NCBI RefSeq assembly: GCF_000696575.1
Contig: NZ_JMSQ01000001.1
Coordinates: 355,431 to 419,430, forward strand
Source of the DNA: Siccibacter colletis
Lineage (GTDB): Bacteria > Pseudomonadota > Gammaproteobacteria > Enterobacterales > Enterobacteriaceae
Direction: 5' to 3'
Length of the DNA stretch: 64,000 bases
Each line of letters opens with the position of its first letter. Within the stretch, counting starts at the first letter, position 1. Position numbers and translations under genes: made by a program. Below are positions 40,371-50,665 of the stretch, one piece after another. Below the pieces are notes generated by a model that did no database searches, was not told the DNA's origin, and worked only from the letters and a program-made list of their open reading frames with translations.

Positions 40371-40589
40371 GCGCAACTGGCGCGGGCTTCCCGCGCCATC
40401 CGTAGTCTTTCTCTGATTATTCCCTTTCTCAGCGTTATTTCATCCGCTTATGCGAAGCGCTTCACAGAGCGCACCCGCCCCCAGAGAAATTTTCCCACCG
40501 GCCTCTTTTTCACCACTATCCTTTAAATGATTGCTTTAAAAACAAGTGATTGTACGAATAGTAGCCGTTACGGCTAAGGCAGGTGTTGG

Positions 40590-40979
40590 ATGGACTGGTA
40601 TCTCAAGGTACTCAAAAATTACATCGGATTCGGCGGCCGTGCGCGCCGTAAAGAATACTGGATGTTCATTCTGGTCAACATCATCCTGACGGTGGTGCTG
40701 AGCATGCTCGACAAAATGCTGGGCTGGCAGCGTGCCGGTGGCGAAGGCATTCTCACCACGATTTACGGCGTGCTGATCTTTTTGCCGTGGTGGGCGGTGC
40801 AGTTCCGGCGCCTGCACGATACCGACCGCTCGGCGTGGTGGCTGCTGCTGCTGATTATTCCGGTGGTGGGCTGGCTGATTATTCTGGCATTTAACTGCCA
40901 GAACGGTACGCCGGGCGAAAACCGCTTCGGGCCAGACCCGAAACGGGAAGAGACATCCCGCACGCCTCTTGTCAGCTAG
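40590..40979 (+). CDS. yhaH: DUF805 membrane protein YhaH
   Basis: 129 residues. DUF805 signature: YIGFGGRARRKEYWMFILVNIIL, RRLHDTDRSAWWLLLLIIPVVGW, and the C-terminal GTPGENRFGPDPK. Several hydrophobic segments; role unknown. Confidence 0.94.
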   Translation: MDWYLKVLKNYIGFGGRARRKEYWMFILVNIILTVVLSMLDKMLGWQRAGGEGILTTIYGVLIFLPWWAVQFRRLHDTDRSAWWLLLLIIPVVGWLIILAFNCQNGTPGENRFGPDPKREETSRTPLVS

Positions 40980-40989
40980 CGGGCTGTGC

Positions 40990-41886
40990 TCAGCGCGGGA
41001 TCAGCAGTTTCGGGATCTCGCGCAGGCACCAGGCTTTAGCTTCGCCCATACTGTCGCGACGCCAGGCCATGATGATGTCGATTTCGCTGGTGGACTCGGG
41101 GCTGACGACGCGTAAACGCCCTTCACGGATGTCATTTTCCACCAGCGGCCACGGCATCGTCGCCACGCCGATACCCGCCAGCAGCGCCTGACGCTTATCA
41201 TCAATGCTGCTGACGGTCAGACGCGGCTGCTTATCGAGCAGCTGCACCGTCAGCACTGGCCGTTCGCGCGCCGTATCCGCCACCGCCACCCCGCGATACT
41301 TCACACGCGTCACTTCTGAAAGCGGTTCCGGCTCCTGATGGATCGGATGGTCCGGGGCGGCTACATAGACATTTTTCAGGGTGTAGAGCTTGCGCGAGTT
41401 GATCTCTGACGAAGATCGAAAATGCATGTCCGGAGCAATCACGATGTCGGCCCGCCCCTGCTCAAGGCGCTCCCACGCCCCGGCCAGCACCTCGGTAATA
41501 ATAGAGAGCTGGGTGTTGGCTTTAACAGCCAGTTTATCAAGCAGCGGGAACAGCGTGGCGGTCGGCACCAGCGCCTCGGTGACCAGCGTCAGGTGGGTTT
41601 CCCAACCGCGCGCCAGCGCTTCGGCATCGGTGGTCAGCTTGTCTGCCGCTTCAAGCAGCACGCGGCCGCGCTCCAGCAACATGCGCCCGACGTTGGTGAA
41701 TTTAGTGCGATGACCGGAGCGGTCAAACAGCACCACATCCAGTTCTTCTTCAAGTTTTTGCATGGTGTAGCTGAGCGCCGACGGCACGCGCCCCAGCTCA
41801 TCTGCTGCCGCTGCAAAGCTGCCCCGCCGGTCAATAGCATCCATCACCCGCAGCGCTTCCAGCGTTAATGCCCTTTCTCTGGCCAT
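40990..41886 (-). CDS. yhaJ: LysR-type regulator YhaJ
   Basis: 298 residues. The N-terminal LysR HTH (LEALRVMDAIDRRGSFAAAADELGRVPSALSYTMQKLEEELDVVLFDR) is followed by a periplasmic-binding-like effector domain. In E. coli it activates yqjF and yhaJ on sensing trihydroxytoluene-like aromatics. Divergent from yhaK; convergent with yhaH. Confidence 0.95.
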   Translation of the reverse strand: MARERALTLEALRVMDAIDRRGSFAAAADELGRVPSALSYTMQKLEEELDVVLFDRSGHRTKFTNVGRMLLERGRVLLEAADKLTTDAEALARGWETHLTLVTEALVPTATLFPLLDKLAVKANTQLSIITEVLAGAWERLEQGRADIVIAPDMHFRSSSEINSRKLYTLKNVYVAAPDHPIHQEPEPLSEVTRVKYRGVAVADTARERPVLTVQLLDKQPRLTVSSIDDKRQALLAGIGVATMPWPLVENDIREGRLRVVSPESTSEIDIIMAWRRDSMGEAKAWCLREIPKLLIPR

Positions 41887-41913
41887 CTCACTCTCATTCA
41901 GGAAATTTGAACG

Positions 41914-41935
41914 TAGCCAGCAGATTAACTGGCTA
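41914..41935. promoter_or_regulatory. Perfect dyad between yhaJ and yhaK (putative YhaJ operator)
   Basis: TAGCCAG-N8-CTGGCTA, an exact 7-bp inverted repeat centred between the two divergent starts. It has the T-N11-A-like spacing expected for a LysR-type regulator. Inference. Confidence 0.5.
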
Positions 41936-41990
41936 ACAATGCAGCGTCCAGATCCTTACCATGGGTTTAGCGTAAAAAGAGGTCAAAAAC

Positions 41991-42692
41991 ATGATTACCA
42001 CGAGAACAGCCAAACAGTGCGGGCAGGCTGACTATGGATGGCTGAAAGCCCGCTACACCTTTTCCTTTGGACACTATTTCGACCCGGACCTGCTGGGCTA
42101 CGCTTCGCTGCGCGTGCTGAATCAGGAAGTGCTGGCGCCCGGTGCCTCGCTGCAGCCGCGTACCTTTCCGAAGGTGGATATTCTGAACCTGGTGCTGGAA
42201 GGTGAGGCCGAGTATCGCGACAGCGAAGGCAATCACCTCCAGGCCCGTGCGGGCGAGGCGGTGCTGGTTGCTGCTCAATCAGGCATAAGCTACAGCGAGC
42301 ACAATATCAGTAAGGACAGCTCGCTGACCCGGATGCAACTCTGGCTCGACGCCTGCCCGGAACGGGAAAACCCGCTGTTTCAGAAAATGGCCCTGCTCAA
42401 CCAGCCGCAGCAGCTGCTGGCCTCACCGGACGGGCGCAACGGCAGTCTACAGCTGCGCCAGCAGGTATGGCTGCACCATGTGGAAATGGAAAAAGGTGAG
42501 CGGCTGACAGTCCCGCTTCACGGACCACGCGCCTATCTGCAGTCAATCCACGGCACGGTGCACGCAAAAACCGAAACGGAAGGCAAAGAAGCATTAACCT
42601 GCGGAGACGGCGCTTTTATTCGTGACGAGGCAAATATCACCCTCATCGCCGATTCGCCGCTGCGCGCTTTACTGGTAGATTTGCCGGTGTAA
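41991..42692 (+). CDS. yhaK: Pirin-like bicupin YhaK
   Basis: 233 residues, same length as E. coli YhaK. The N-terminal cupin has YTFSFGHYFDPDLLGYASLRVLNQEVLAPGASLQPRTFPKVDILNLVLEGEAEYRDSEG, and the second cupin is diverged. Redox-sensitive bicupin of unknown reaction in E. coli. yhaL follows. Confidence 0.95.
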   Translation: MITTRTAKQCGQADYGWLKARYTFSFGHYFDPDLLGYASLRVLNQEVLAPGASLQPRTFPKVDILNLVLEGEAEYRDSEGNHLQARAGEAVLVAAQSGISYSEHNISKDSSLTRMQLWLDACPERENPLFQKMALLNQPQQLLASPDGRNGSLQLRQQVWLHHVEMEKGERLTVPLHGPRAYLQSIHGTVHAKTETEGKEALTCGDGAFIRDEANITLIADSPLRALLVDLPV

Positions 42693-42728
42693 CAAGAAGG
42701 TGCGGCTCGCTGCACCAGGAGTCATAAA

Positions 42729-42905
42729 ATGAGTACTATCACACAGCAAAACACAGGCATGAAGTTGACTGTTTCACCCGCCTCGCAGGAAGCGTCTACA
42801 CGCGCCGGAGCGCATTCAGAGTTTACCTCCGATTTTATGTTCAACGAGCTGGAAGCCATTATCGCTGAAGCCGAAGTCCGTCTGGCCGAGGAAGAAGCCG
42901 CCTGA
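42729..42905 (+). CDS. yhaL: Small protein YhaL
   Basis: 58 codons from ATG 42729, downstream of yhaK (36 bp gap). The Ser/Thr-rich N-terminus is followed by an acidic helix (SDFMFNELEAIIAEAEVRLAEEEAA). It corresponds in position and C-terminal pattern to E. coli yhaL. Function unknown. Confidence 0.75.
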   Translation: MSTITQQNTGMKLTVSPASQEASTRAGAHSEFTSDFMFNELEAIIAEAEVRLAEEEAA

Positions 42906-43210
42906 CGCACGCTCTCCGGGCGGGCCTTATGGCCCGCCTGCTCCTGCCTCCCTTATTTTGTCGCGGCTATCCTTCTCCCGATCTGACGGAAATTATCCCG
43001 CCGTCTGATAACGCACCGGCCATCATCCACGCCAGCAAATTCACGTCCACAAAAGCATCTTTACCCTGTCAGTTTCCGATTTTCCTCTCGTTTACAGTCT
43101 CTTCGCATCAAAAGCATAACGTCCTACGCACCGCACATGAAAATAGCGGCTCATGCCGGACACGATCTGGATTATGGAAAAGATGATGAGGATTATCAGA
43201 GGTAAAAAAT
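42906..43210. other. Intergenic region between yhaL and the fimbrial-type gene
   Basis: Starts with a hairpin (GGCGGGCC-TTAT-GGCCCGCC, 42919-42937) that could end yhaL transcription. The rest, AT-richer towards 43100-43200, holds the upstream region of the fimbrial-type gene with an AGAGGTAAAAAAT ribosome site. In E. coli, yhaO/yhaM and the tdc operon lie between yhaL and rnpB; no trace is seen here. Confidence 0.5.
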
Positions 43211-43747
43211 ATGAAAAAAAACGTACTCCTGGGGTTAACGCTGTTGAGCACAACCTGTCTCGCGGCGGAGGATCAACCCGCCACCTTGTCTGTCGCTGGA
43301 CGTCTGTTTCGGCCTTTTAGTTGTACAGTTTCCCTGAGCCGCCCTACGGTCGATTTAAAGAACCAGGTAATTGGGAGGATACCTAAGGTCGAAACCAGCC
43401 CAATAAACACGACGTCGTCCGTCCTGGTGGTGGCTAACATTACTGGCGCAGGGTGCAAAGATTACACCAATACCAGTAATTACTACGCTCGAACGGCGCT
43501 CCGGTTTAACGGCGTAGCAGACAACAATGACAGCACCGTTCTTGCCAATACAGCAAGTGACGACACCGCCGCAAAAGGTATCGCTGTTGGTCTCTATACG
43601 CTTGAGGGGGTTCGGTTCAAAATCAACAGAAATATTCCCTTGAGTGATGGCCTATTCCCCTTCTTTATCGGAATGGTCAAAGTCAATGATACCCCCAGTA
43701 CCGGTAAGGTGCAGTCATCCCTGACCGTTTCCGTAGAGCATCTTTAA
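43211..43747 (+). CDS. Orphan fimbrial-type (type 1 pilin-like) secreted protein
   Basis: 178 residues. The signal peptide MKKNVLLGLTLLSTTCLAAE is cleaved near residue 19. The mature part has the pilin pattern: an early Cys (C38 in FSCTVSL) and a second Cys (C82, GAGCKDYT) for the conserved disulfide, alternating hydrophobics, and the C-terminal SSLTVSVEHL strand expected of a donor-strand subunit. No usher or chaperone gene is nearby. It could be a minor pilin working with a distant system, or a relic. It is not part of the E. coli neighbourhood. Confidence 0.7.
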   Translation: MKKNVLLGLTLLSTTCLAAEDQPATLSVAGRLFRPFSCTVSLSRPTVDLKNQVIGRIPKVETSPINTTSSVLVVANITGAGCKDYTNTSNYYARTALRFNGVADNNDSTVLANTASDDTAAKGIAVGLYTLEGVRFKINRNIPLSDGLFPFFIGMVKVNDTPSTGKVQSSLTVSVEHL

Positions 43748-43772
43748 GAGATTGATCTTCAGCCATCAAAGC

Positions 43773-43797
43773 AAAAACCCCGCCGAAGCGGGGTTTT
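43773..43797 (-). terminator. rnpB terminator (also faces the fimbrial-type gene)
   Basis: On the minus strand AAAACCCCGC-TTCG-GCGGGGTTTTT, matching the sequence after rnpB in E. coli. The symmetric hairpin with T-runs both ways can also end the converging fimbrial-type gene. Confidence 0.88.
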
Positions 43798-43805
43798 CAC
43801 GAGAA

Positions 43806-44184
<379 letters not shown>

Positions 44185-44191
44185 GGCGCGA

Positions 44192-44221
44192 AGTATACCC
44201 TTGCCCTCTCCCGTATTGCAA
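44192..44221 (-). promoter_or_regulatory. rnpB sigma-70 promoter
   Basis: On the minus strand TTGCAA, 18 bp, TATACT, with a GC-rich discriminator just before the RNA start, as in E. coli rnpB and other stringently controlled stable RNAs. Confidence 0.85.
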
Positions 44222-44261
44222 TCCTGTTCACCGCCGGGCGGTAATTAAGCCCGCTGCGTCC

Positions 44262-45407
44262 TCAGCCCGGAAGGGACATTCCCACCCGCAGCGTCGCGGC
44301 AATGTTGCGCGAAGCGCGATAAATATTGTCGGCGGCGTTTTTCAGCGCTTCGTCCAGCGTTGTGACCGAGGTCAGTACGCTGAATACCGCATCAATACCG
44401 TGCTGATGCACCACACCCACATCATCGGTCAGACTCCCGGCGATGCCAATCACCGGCTTATGGTATTTTCCTGCTACCTGGGCCACGCCCACCGGCACCT
44501 TGCCATGAATACTCTGACTGTCGATACGCCCTTCGCCGGTCACCACCAGCGTACAGTCATGGACGTGTTCTTCGAGGTTGAGCGCCTCGGTGACAATCTC
44601 AATGCCGCTGCGCAGCTCCGCGCCGAGAAACGCCATCAGCGCCGCGCCCATACCGCCCGCCGCGCCGGCGCCAGGCACCTGCTTTACATCAATACGCAGC
44701 GTCTTTTTAATCACGTCGGCGAAGTGCTCAAGGTTGCTATCCAGTTCGCGGATCATCTCCTCGGTAGCGCCTTTTTGCGGCCCGAAAATGCGCGACGCGC
44801 CCTGCTCACCGATGAGCGGATTCGTGACGTCGCAGGCGACGCGGATGGTGCATTCCTTCAGCCGCGGATCCAGCTCGCTGACGTCAATGCTGTTGAGGCT
44901 TACCAGGCTACCGCCGCCGTGACCGATCTCTTTGCCGCTGGCATCGTTCAGCCTGGCGCCCAGCGCCTGGATCATGCCTGCACCACCGTCATTAGTGGCG
45001 CTGCCGCCAATGCCGATAATAATATTGCGCGCGCCGTGTTCCACTGCATGCAGGATCAGCTCTCCGGTGCCGCGCGACGTGGTTAGCAGCGGATTACGCT
45101 TGCTTGCCGGTACCAGCGCCAGCCCGCTGGCTTCCGCCATTTCGATGAAGGCGGTATTACCGTCACCTGATAATCCCCAACTGGCCGTCACGCTTTCGCC
45201 CAGCGGGCCGGTGACGTGAGCGGAGAAAGTGGTGCCCTGCGTGGCGCTGACCATGGCATCTACGGTGCCTTCGCCGCCGTCGGCGACCGGCACGGAGACG
45301 TACTCAGCGTCGGGAAAAATCTCCCGAAAACCTTTTTCAATGGCCTGAGCTACCCCGGCGGCAGAAAGGCTCTCTTTGTATGAGTCAGGTGCGATTACTA
45401 TTTTCAT
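44262..45407 (-). CDS. garK: Glycerate 2-kinase
   Basis: 381 residues. Glycerate kinase type 1: MKIVIAPDSYKESLSAAGVAQAIEKGF and the Gly-rich NIIIGIGGSATNDGGAGMIQALGARL. Last step of the galactarate/glucarate pathway, giving 2-phosphoglycerate. Last gene of garPLRK. Confidence 0.96.
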   Translation of the reverse strand: MKIVIAPDSYKESLSAAGVAQAIEKGFREIFPDAEYVSVPVADGGEGTVDAMVSATQGTTFSAHVTGPLGESVTASWGLSGDGNTAFIEMAEASGLALVPASKRNPLLTTSRGTGELILHAVEHGARNIIIGIGGSATNDGGAGMIQALGARLNDASGKEIGHGGGSLVSLNSIDVSELDPRLKECTIRVACDVTNPLIGEQGASRIFGPQKGATEEMIRELDSNLEHFADVIKKTLRIDVKQVPGAGAAGGMGAALMAFLGAELRSGIEIVTEALNLEEHVHDCTLVVTGEGRIDSQSIHGKVPVGVAQVAGKYHKPVIGIAGSLTDDVGVVHQHGIDAVFSVLTSVTTLDEALKNAADNIYRASRNIAATLRVGMSLPG

Positions 45408-45471
45408 ATTCTTCCGTGCCTGCGCGTGCCATGCGTGGAAAGGGATAACGGGCGCCTGCGCGCCCGGACCG

Positions 45472-46362
45472 TCAGCGGCTCACTTCGACTTTGGCAAGTT
45501 TTTCGTAATAGCAGGCCAGCGCGCTGTGGTCATCGTTGCCGTGACCGTCTGCGCGTAGCGCCTGCATCATCTCCATGACCGCCGCAGTCAGCGGCAGCTG
45601 TGCGCCTACACCGTGGGAGGTATCCAGCGCGTTCGCCAGATCCTTGATATGCAGATCGATGCGGAAGCCCGGTTTGAAGTTGCGATCCAGTACCATCGGC
45701 GCTTTCGCTTCCAGAACCGTACTGCCGGCCAGACCGCCGCGGATCGCCTGGAACACCAGTTCCGGGTTAACGCCCGCTTTGGTTGCCAGCGTCAGCGCTT
45801 CAGACATCGCCGCAATGTTCAGCGCCACGATGACCTGGTTTGCCAGCTTGGTGACGTTGCCCGCGCCGATATCACCGGTGTGCACCACCGAACCGGCCAT
45901 CGCTTTCAGCAGATCGTAGTGCTTGTCGAACAGCGCTTTGTCGCCGCCCACCATCACGGACAGCGTGCCGTCGATGGCTTTTGGTTCCCCGCCGCTTACC
46001 GGGGCATCCAGCAGATCGATGCCTTTTGCCTTCAGCCCTTCGCTGATCTCCCGGCTGGCCAGCGGCGCAATGGAGCTCATATCGATCACCACGGTGCCCG
46101 CTTTCGCGCCATCGATAATGCCGTTCTCGCCCAGAGCAACCTCTTTCACGTGCGGGGAGTTAGGCAGCATGGTGATGATGACATCGCACTGCTCAGCAAC
46201 GGCTTTGGCGCTGCTGGCGCTTTCGGCTCCGGCAGCGATCACTTCCGCCACCGATTCCGGGTTACGGTCTGACACCACCAGCGAATAACCCGCCTTGATG
46301 AGGTTTTTACTCATTGGTTTACCCATGATACCCAGGCCAATAAAACCAACTTTCATCGTCAT
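45472..46362 (-). CDS. garR: Tartronate semialdehyde reductase
   Basis: 296 residues from ATG 46362; an ATG two codons on (46356) is the E. coli-like start and equally possible. Beta-hydroxyacid dehydrogenase: KVGFIGLGIMGKPMSKNLIKAG (NAD(P) binding), DAPVSGGEPKAIDGTLSVMVGG (substrate), GNVTKLANQVIV with the catalytic Lys. Makes glycerate from tartronate semialdehyde. Confidence 0.96.
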   Translation of the reverse strand: MTMKVGFIGLGIMGKPMSKNLIKAGYSLVVSDRNPESVAEVIAAGAESASSAKAVAEQCDVIITMLPNSPHVKEVALGENGIIDGAKAGTVVIDMSSIAPLASREISEGLKAKGIDLLDAPVSGGEPKAIDGTLSVMVGGDKALFDKHYDLLKAMAGSVVHTGDIGAGNVTKLANQVIVALNIAAMSEALTLATKAGVNPELVFQAIRGGLAGSTVLEAKAPMVLDRNFKPGFRIDLHIKDLANALDTSHGVGAQLPLTAAVMEMMQALRADGHGNDDHSALACYYEKLAKVEVSR

Positions 46363-46394
46363 AGCTTTGTCTCTCTCGTTAATGTCGGGGGTGG

Positions 46395-47162
46395 TTACTT
46401 TTTGAAAGCGTCACACAGTTTCTGCGTGGCGCCGCGGAAAACACCGAGGTCGCTGCCGACGGCAACGAAGGTTGCGCCCCACTCCAGGTAGCGACGTGCA
46501 TCGGCCTCGACCGGTGCGAGAATGCCGGAGGGCTTACCGTGCGCTTTAGCGCGGGCGAATATATGCTGAATGCAGCGCTGCACCTCAGGGTGAGAGGCAT
46601 TGCCGAGGTGGCCAAGCGCCGCGGCCAAATCGCTTGGGCCGACAAAGATGCCGTCCACGCCCTCGGTGGCGGCGATAGCGTCAACGCTGTCCACACCCTG
46701 CTGGCTTTCGATCTGCAACAGGATGGTGATGTTTTTGTTGGACTGATTCATGTAGTCCGGCACGGTGCCGAACATGTTGGCACGGTGGGAGACCGACACA
46801 CCGCGGATGCCTTCCGGCGGATAGCGGGTGGACGCCACCGCCAGTACCGCTTCCTCTTCGCTCTCCACAAACGGAATCAGGAAGTTATAGAAACCAATAT
46901 CCAGCAGGCGCTTGATGATCACCGGCTCGTTGGTCGGGACGCGCACTACCGGCGCACTGTGGCTGCCCTTCAGCGCCATCAGTTGCGGAATAAAGGTGGT
47001 GACGTCATTAGGGGCGTGTTCACCATCCAGCACAATCCAGTCGAAACCCGCCAGGCCGAGCACTTCGGTGCTGATCGGGTTCGCCAGCGCCGACCAGCAG
47101 CCAATCTGGGTCTGATGGGCCGCCAGCGCGGCCTTGAATTTGTTTGGGAAAATATCGTTCAT
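46395..47162 (-). CDS. garL: 5-keto-4-deoxy-D-glucarate aldolase
   Basis: 255 residues from ATG 47162 ([53 protein letters not shown]). HpcH/HpaI class II aldolase: the GEHAP motif, RVPTNEP and [16 protein letters not shown]. Splits keto-deoxyglucarate into pyruvate and tartronate semialdehyde. Confidence 0.96.
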   Translation of the reverse strand: MNDIFPNKFKAALAAHQTQIGCWSALANPISTEVLGLAGFDWIVLDGEHAPNDVTTFIPQLMALKGSHSAPVVRVPTNEPVIIKRLLDIGFYNFLIPFVESEEEAVLAVASTRYPPEGIRGVSVSHRANMFGTVPDYMNQSNKNITILLQIESQQGVDSVDAIAATEGVDGIFVGPSDLAAALGHLGNASHPEVQRCIQHIFARAKAHGKPSGILAPVEADARRYLEWGATFVAVGSDLGVFRGATQKLCDAFKK

Positions 47163-47188
47163 CGCGTTTACCTTGCCGTAGCCGTTGC

Positions 47189-48520
47189 TTATTTGCGCAG
47201 TTCCATACGTTTGATGTCGCCTACCACGAACAGATAGCAAACCATCGCCATCAGTGCCGAGCAGCCAACGAAGACCAGCGCCGCGTTAAAGGAGTGCAGT
47301 TCACTTACCAGGTAGCCAATCACCAACGGGGTGACGATAGAGGCCACGTTACCGAACACGTTGAAGACGCCGCCGCACAGGCCAACAATTTCTTTTGGCG
47401 CGGTATCGGAGATGACCGGCCAGCCCAGCGCGCCAAACCCTTTGCCAAAGAAAGCCAGCGCCATCAGGGCGATCACCAGCACTTCGCTGTCGGTGTAGTT
47501 GCACAGGATGATGGTGGAGGCGAGCAGCATACCCACCACGATCGGCAGCTTACGGGCCAGGGTCAGACTCTTGCCGCGTTTAATTAAGGAATCAGAGAAC
47601 ACCCCACCGAGCACGCCGCCGGCGAAGCCGCACAGTGCCGGGATGGATGCCACCAGGCCTACTTTGAGGATAGACATCCCCTTCTCCTGCACCAGATAAA
47701 TCGGGAACCAGGTGAGGAAGAACCAGGTGATGGTATTGATGAAATACTGGCCGAAAAATACGCCAAGCATCATGCGGTTAGTCAACATCTGCTTGATGTA
47801 GTGCAGCTTCGGACCGCCGTTCGCCCCGTCTTTCTTTTTGTGATCCATATCGACCACCGCGCCACCTTTAGAGATGAACGCCAGCTCCTCGGAGGACATA
47901 CGTGGATGATCGGTCGGGTTATGGATGAACTTCACCCACATGAATGTCAGGCCGAAACCGATGACGCCCATCACGGTAAAGACGTGCTCCCAGCCCCAGG
48001 CGAAGGTCAGCCAGCCGAGCAGCGGCGAGAACAACGCCAGCGAGAAGTACTGTGCCGAGTTGAAAATCGCCGAGGCGGTGCCGCGCTCTTTGGTCGGGAA
48101 CCAGGCGGCGACGATACGGGCGTTCGCCGGGAAGGACGGCGCTTCGGAGAAGCCGAGCATGAAGCGCATCATGAACATTGAGATGCCGGCCCAGGCCAGC
48201 GGCATGAAATCGACAAACCCCTGCAGGAAGGTGAACAGCGACCAGAAGAACAGGCTGTAGGTGTAAACCTTCTTCGAGCCGTAGCGGTCGAGCAGCCAGC
48301 CGCCCGGGATTTGCATCAGCAGATAAGCCCAGCCAAATGCAGAGAAAATGTAGCCCATTGATACGGCGCTGAGCTGAAGCTCTTTTGCCACTTCGGTACC
48401 GGCAATAGAAAGCGTGGCGCGGTCAGCGTAATTCACCGCGGTGACGATGAATATTATCAGCAATATTAAATAGCGGGTGGGCATCCCCTTTTTAGATTCA
48501 ACAGCGGTATCCAGTAACAT
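47189..48520 (-). CDS. garP: Galactarate/glucarate transporter
   Basis: 443 residues from ATG 48520, with GAGGATT upstream. MFS anion:cation symporter family; 12 hydrophobic segments, [55 protein letters not shown]. First gene of garPLRK, divergent from garD. Confidence 0.96.
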   Translation of the reverse strand: MLLDTAVESKKGMPTRYLILLIIFIVTAVNYADRATLSIAGTEVAKELQLSAVSMGYIFSAFGWAYLLMQIPGGWLLDRYGSKKVYTYSLFFWSLFTFLQGFVDFMPLAWAGISMFMMRFMLGFSEAPSFPANARIVAAWFPTKERGTASAIFNSAQYFSLALFSPLLGWLTFAWGWEHVFTVMGVIGFGLTFMWVKFIHNPTDHPRMSSEELAFISKGGAVVDMDHKKKDGANGGPKLHYIKQMLTNRMMLGVFFGQYFINTITWFFLTWFPIYLVQEKGMSILKVGLVASIPALCGFAGGVLGGVFSDSLIKRGKSLTLARKLPIVVGMLLASTIILCNYTDSEVLVIALMALAFFGKGFGALGWPVISDTAPKEIVGLCGGVFNVFGNVASIVTPLVIGYLVSELHSFNAALVFVGCSALMAMVCYLFVVGDIKRMELRK

Positions 48521-48913
48521 TATTGTAATCCTCGGCATAGAGAGCGTAATTCGGATTTTTATTTTTTGATGGGAAGTATCCCGGAGTAATTAAATAAAAG
48601 CGTTAGTGTTAGAACGCACTGAAATCCTCACCAGTATAGGCAGGCCAGGGCCATGCGGCACTGTGCATAAGCCTTACAAACTTATTAATTCAAGAATCCA
48701 TCCTGGGCATTCGCACATAATCGTGGGCGCTCTGCCACAGATTTTATTTTTGCCCGTCAGGTACGGCGCGGCGCCGGGGAAATAAGTGATCGCCATCACA
48801 TTCTTATTTATTCGCAGCTGACATTCTTGCGTGCAGATTCATTCATAAAAGATAACGAGCGCCACAAATAAGCTCGCTTTGATATTTACTTCTTAGCTGG
48901 AGAATAGTGAACA
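48521..48913. promoter_or_regulatory. garP-garD divergent control region
   Basis: 393 bp with no gene. A strong CRP site lies at 48785-48800: AGTGA-N6-TCACA, 9/10. In E. coli both operons are activated by CdaR; no CdaR motif was identified with certainty. The rest is AT-rich. Confidence 0.65.
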
Positions 48914-50485
48914 ATGGCCGGCATCGAAATTAAACAACAGCCTCCTGCGGCGTTTTATATAAAAGTTCATGACACCGATAATGTCGCCATTATCGTCAAT
49001 GATAACGGCCTGAAAGCGGGTACCCGCTTTCCTGACGGGCTGGAGCTGATTGAGCATATTCCGCAGGGCCATAAAGTGGCGCTGGAAACCATTCCGGCGC
49101 ACGGCGAAATCGTGCGTTATGGTGAAGTGATCGGCTATGCGGTGCGCGAGATCCCGCGCGGTAGCTGGATTGAAGAGTCGCTGGTGGAGCTGCCGAAAGC
49201 GCCGCCGCTGAATACGCTTCCGCTTGCTACCCGCGTGCCTGAGCCGCTGCCGCCGCTGGAAGGGTATACGTTCGAAGGCTATCGCAATGCCGACGGCAGC
49301 GTCGGCACCAAGAATCTGCTCGGCATCACCACCAGCGTGCACTGCGTGGCGGGGGTGGTTGATTACGTAATTAAGCTGATTGAACGCGACCTGCTGCCGC
49401 GCTATCCGAACGTGGATGGCGTGGTGGGGCTGAATCACCTGTACGGCTGCGGCGTGGCAATCAATGCCCCGGCGGCGGTGATCCCCATCCGCACCATTCA
49501 TAATATTGCGCTTAACCCGAACTTCGGCGGCGAAGTGATGGTGATCGGCCTTGGCTGCGAGAAACTGCAACCGGAGCGCCTGCTGCAGGGCACCGAAGAC
49601 GTGCAGGCGATTGCGGTGGACGATGCCAGCATTGTGCGGTTGCAGGATGAACAGCACGTCGGCTTCCGCTCGATGGTGGACGACATTCTGCGCGTCGCGG
49701 AGCGTCACCTTGCAAAACTCAACCAGCGCCAGCGCGAAACCTGCCCGGCGTCTGAACTGGTTGTGGGCATGCAGTGCGGCGGCAGCGATGCGTTCTCCGG
49801 CGTTACCGCTAATCCGGCGGTGGGCTATGCCTCTGACCTGCTGGTACGCTGCGGCGGCACGGTGATGTTCTCGGAAGTGACCGAAGTACGCGATGCCATC
49901 CACCTGCTCACTCCGCGCGCCATTAATGAAGACGTCGGCCGACGCCTGCTGGAAGAGATGGAGTGGTACGACAACTATCTGGACATGGGTAAAACCGACC
50001 GCAGCGCTAACCCCTCCCCCGGCAATAAAAAAGGCGGGCTGGCGAACGTGGTGGAGAAAGCGCTCGGCTCGATTGCGAAATCGGGCAAAAGCGCCATTTC
50101 AGAAGTGCTGTCACCGGGTCAGCGTCCGACCAAACGCGGCCTGATCTACGCCGCCACCCCGGCCAGCGATTTTGTCTGTGGCACGCAGCAGGTGGCCTCC
50201 GGCATTACAGTGCAGGTCTTCACCACCGGACGCGGCACTCCTTACGGTCTGATGGCGGTGCCGGTGATCAAAATGGCGACCCGCACCGAGCTGGCGAACC
50301 GCTGGTACGATTTAATGGACATTAACGCCGGCACTATCGCCACCGGGGAAGAGAGCATCGAGGACGTGGGCTGGAAGCTGTTCCACTTTATTCTGGACGT
50401 AGCGAGCGGACGTAAAAAAACGTTTTCCGACCAGTGGGGGCTGCACAACCAGCTGGCGGTATTTAACCCGGCACCGGTGACCTGA
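48914..50485 (+). CDS. garD: Galactarate dehydratase
   Basis: 523 residues. N-terminal SAF domain ([23 protein letters not shown]), then the UxaA-like catalytic domain: [70 protein letters not shown]. Fe2+-dependent conversion of galactarate to 5-keto-4-deoxyglucarate, feeding garL-garR-garK. A homologue of uxaA in the same window. Confidence 0.97.
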   Translation: MAGIEIKQQPPAAFYIKVHDTDNVAIIVNDNGLKAGTRFPDGLELIEHIPQGHKVALETIPAHGEIVRYGEVIGYAVREIPRGSWIEESLVELPKAPPLNTLPLATRVPEPLPPLEGYTFEGYRNADGSVGTKNLLGITTSVHCVAGVVDYVIKLIERDLLPRYPNVDGVVGLNHLYGCGVAINAPAAVIPIRTIHNIALNPNFGGEVMVIGLGCEKLQPERLLQGTEDVQAIAVDDASIVRLQDEQHVGFRSMVDDILRVAERHLAKLNQRQRETCPASELVVGMQCGGSDAFSGVTANPAVGYASDLLVRCGGTVMFSEVTEVRDAIHLLTPRAINEDVGRRLLEEMEWYDNYLDMGKTDRSANPSPGNKKGGLANVVEKALGSIAKSGKSAISEVLSPGQRPTKRGLIYAATPASDFVCGTQQVASGITVQVFTTGRGTPYGLMAVPVIKMATRTELANRWYDLMDINAGTIATGEESIEDVGWKLFHFILDVASGRKKTFSDQWGLHNQLAVFNPAPVT

Positions 50486-50660
50486 TACCACGCGGATAAA
50501 AAAAGCACGGCATGTGCCAAATTGCCGTAGGGCGGGTAAGCCTGCGCACCCGCCACCGGTGATGCTCCAGAGGTGGGTGCGCTACGCTTACCCACCCTAC
50601 GCGCTGATACCACGCGGATAAAAAAAGCACGGCATGTGCCGTGCTTTTTTATTGCCGTAG
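50482..50660. repeat. Duplicated garD 3' end/terminator with REP-like palindromes between copies
   Basis: A 37-bp segment (CTGATACCACGCGGATAAAA..., ending GCACGGCATGTGCC) occurs identically at 50482-50518 and 50604-50640. After both copies follows ATTGCCGTAG. The second copy carries the complete terminator hairpin; the first lost the 3' arm and T-run. Two REP-like palindromes lie between (50528-50556 and 50571-50603). Confidence 0.85.
50620..50652 (-). terminator. Bidirectional terminator between garD and rsmI
   Basis: AAAAAAGCACGGCA-TG-TGCCGTGCTTTTTT, symmetric, serving the convergent garD and rsmI. Confidence 0.88.
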
Positions 50661-50665
50661 CCGGG

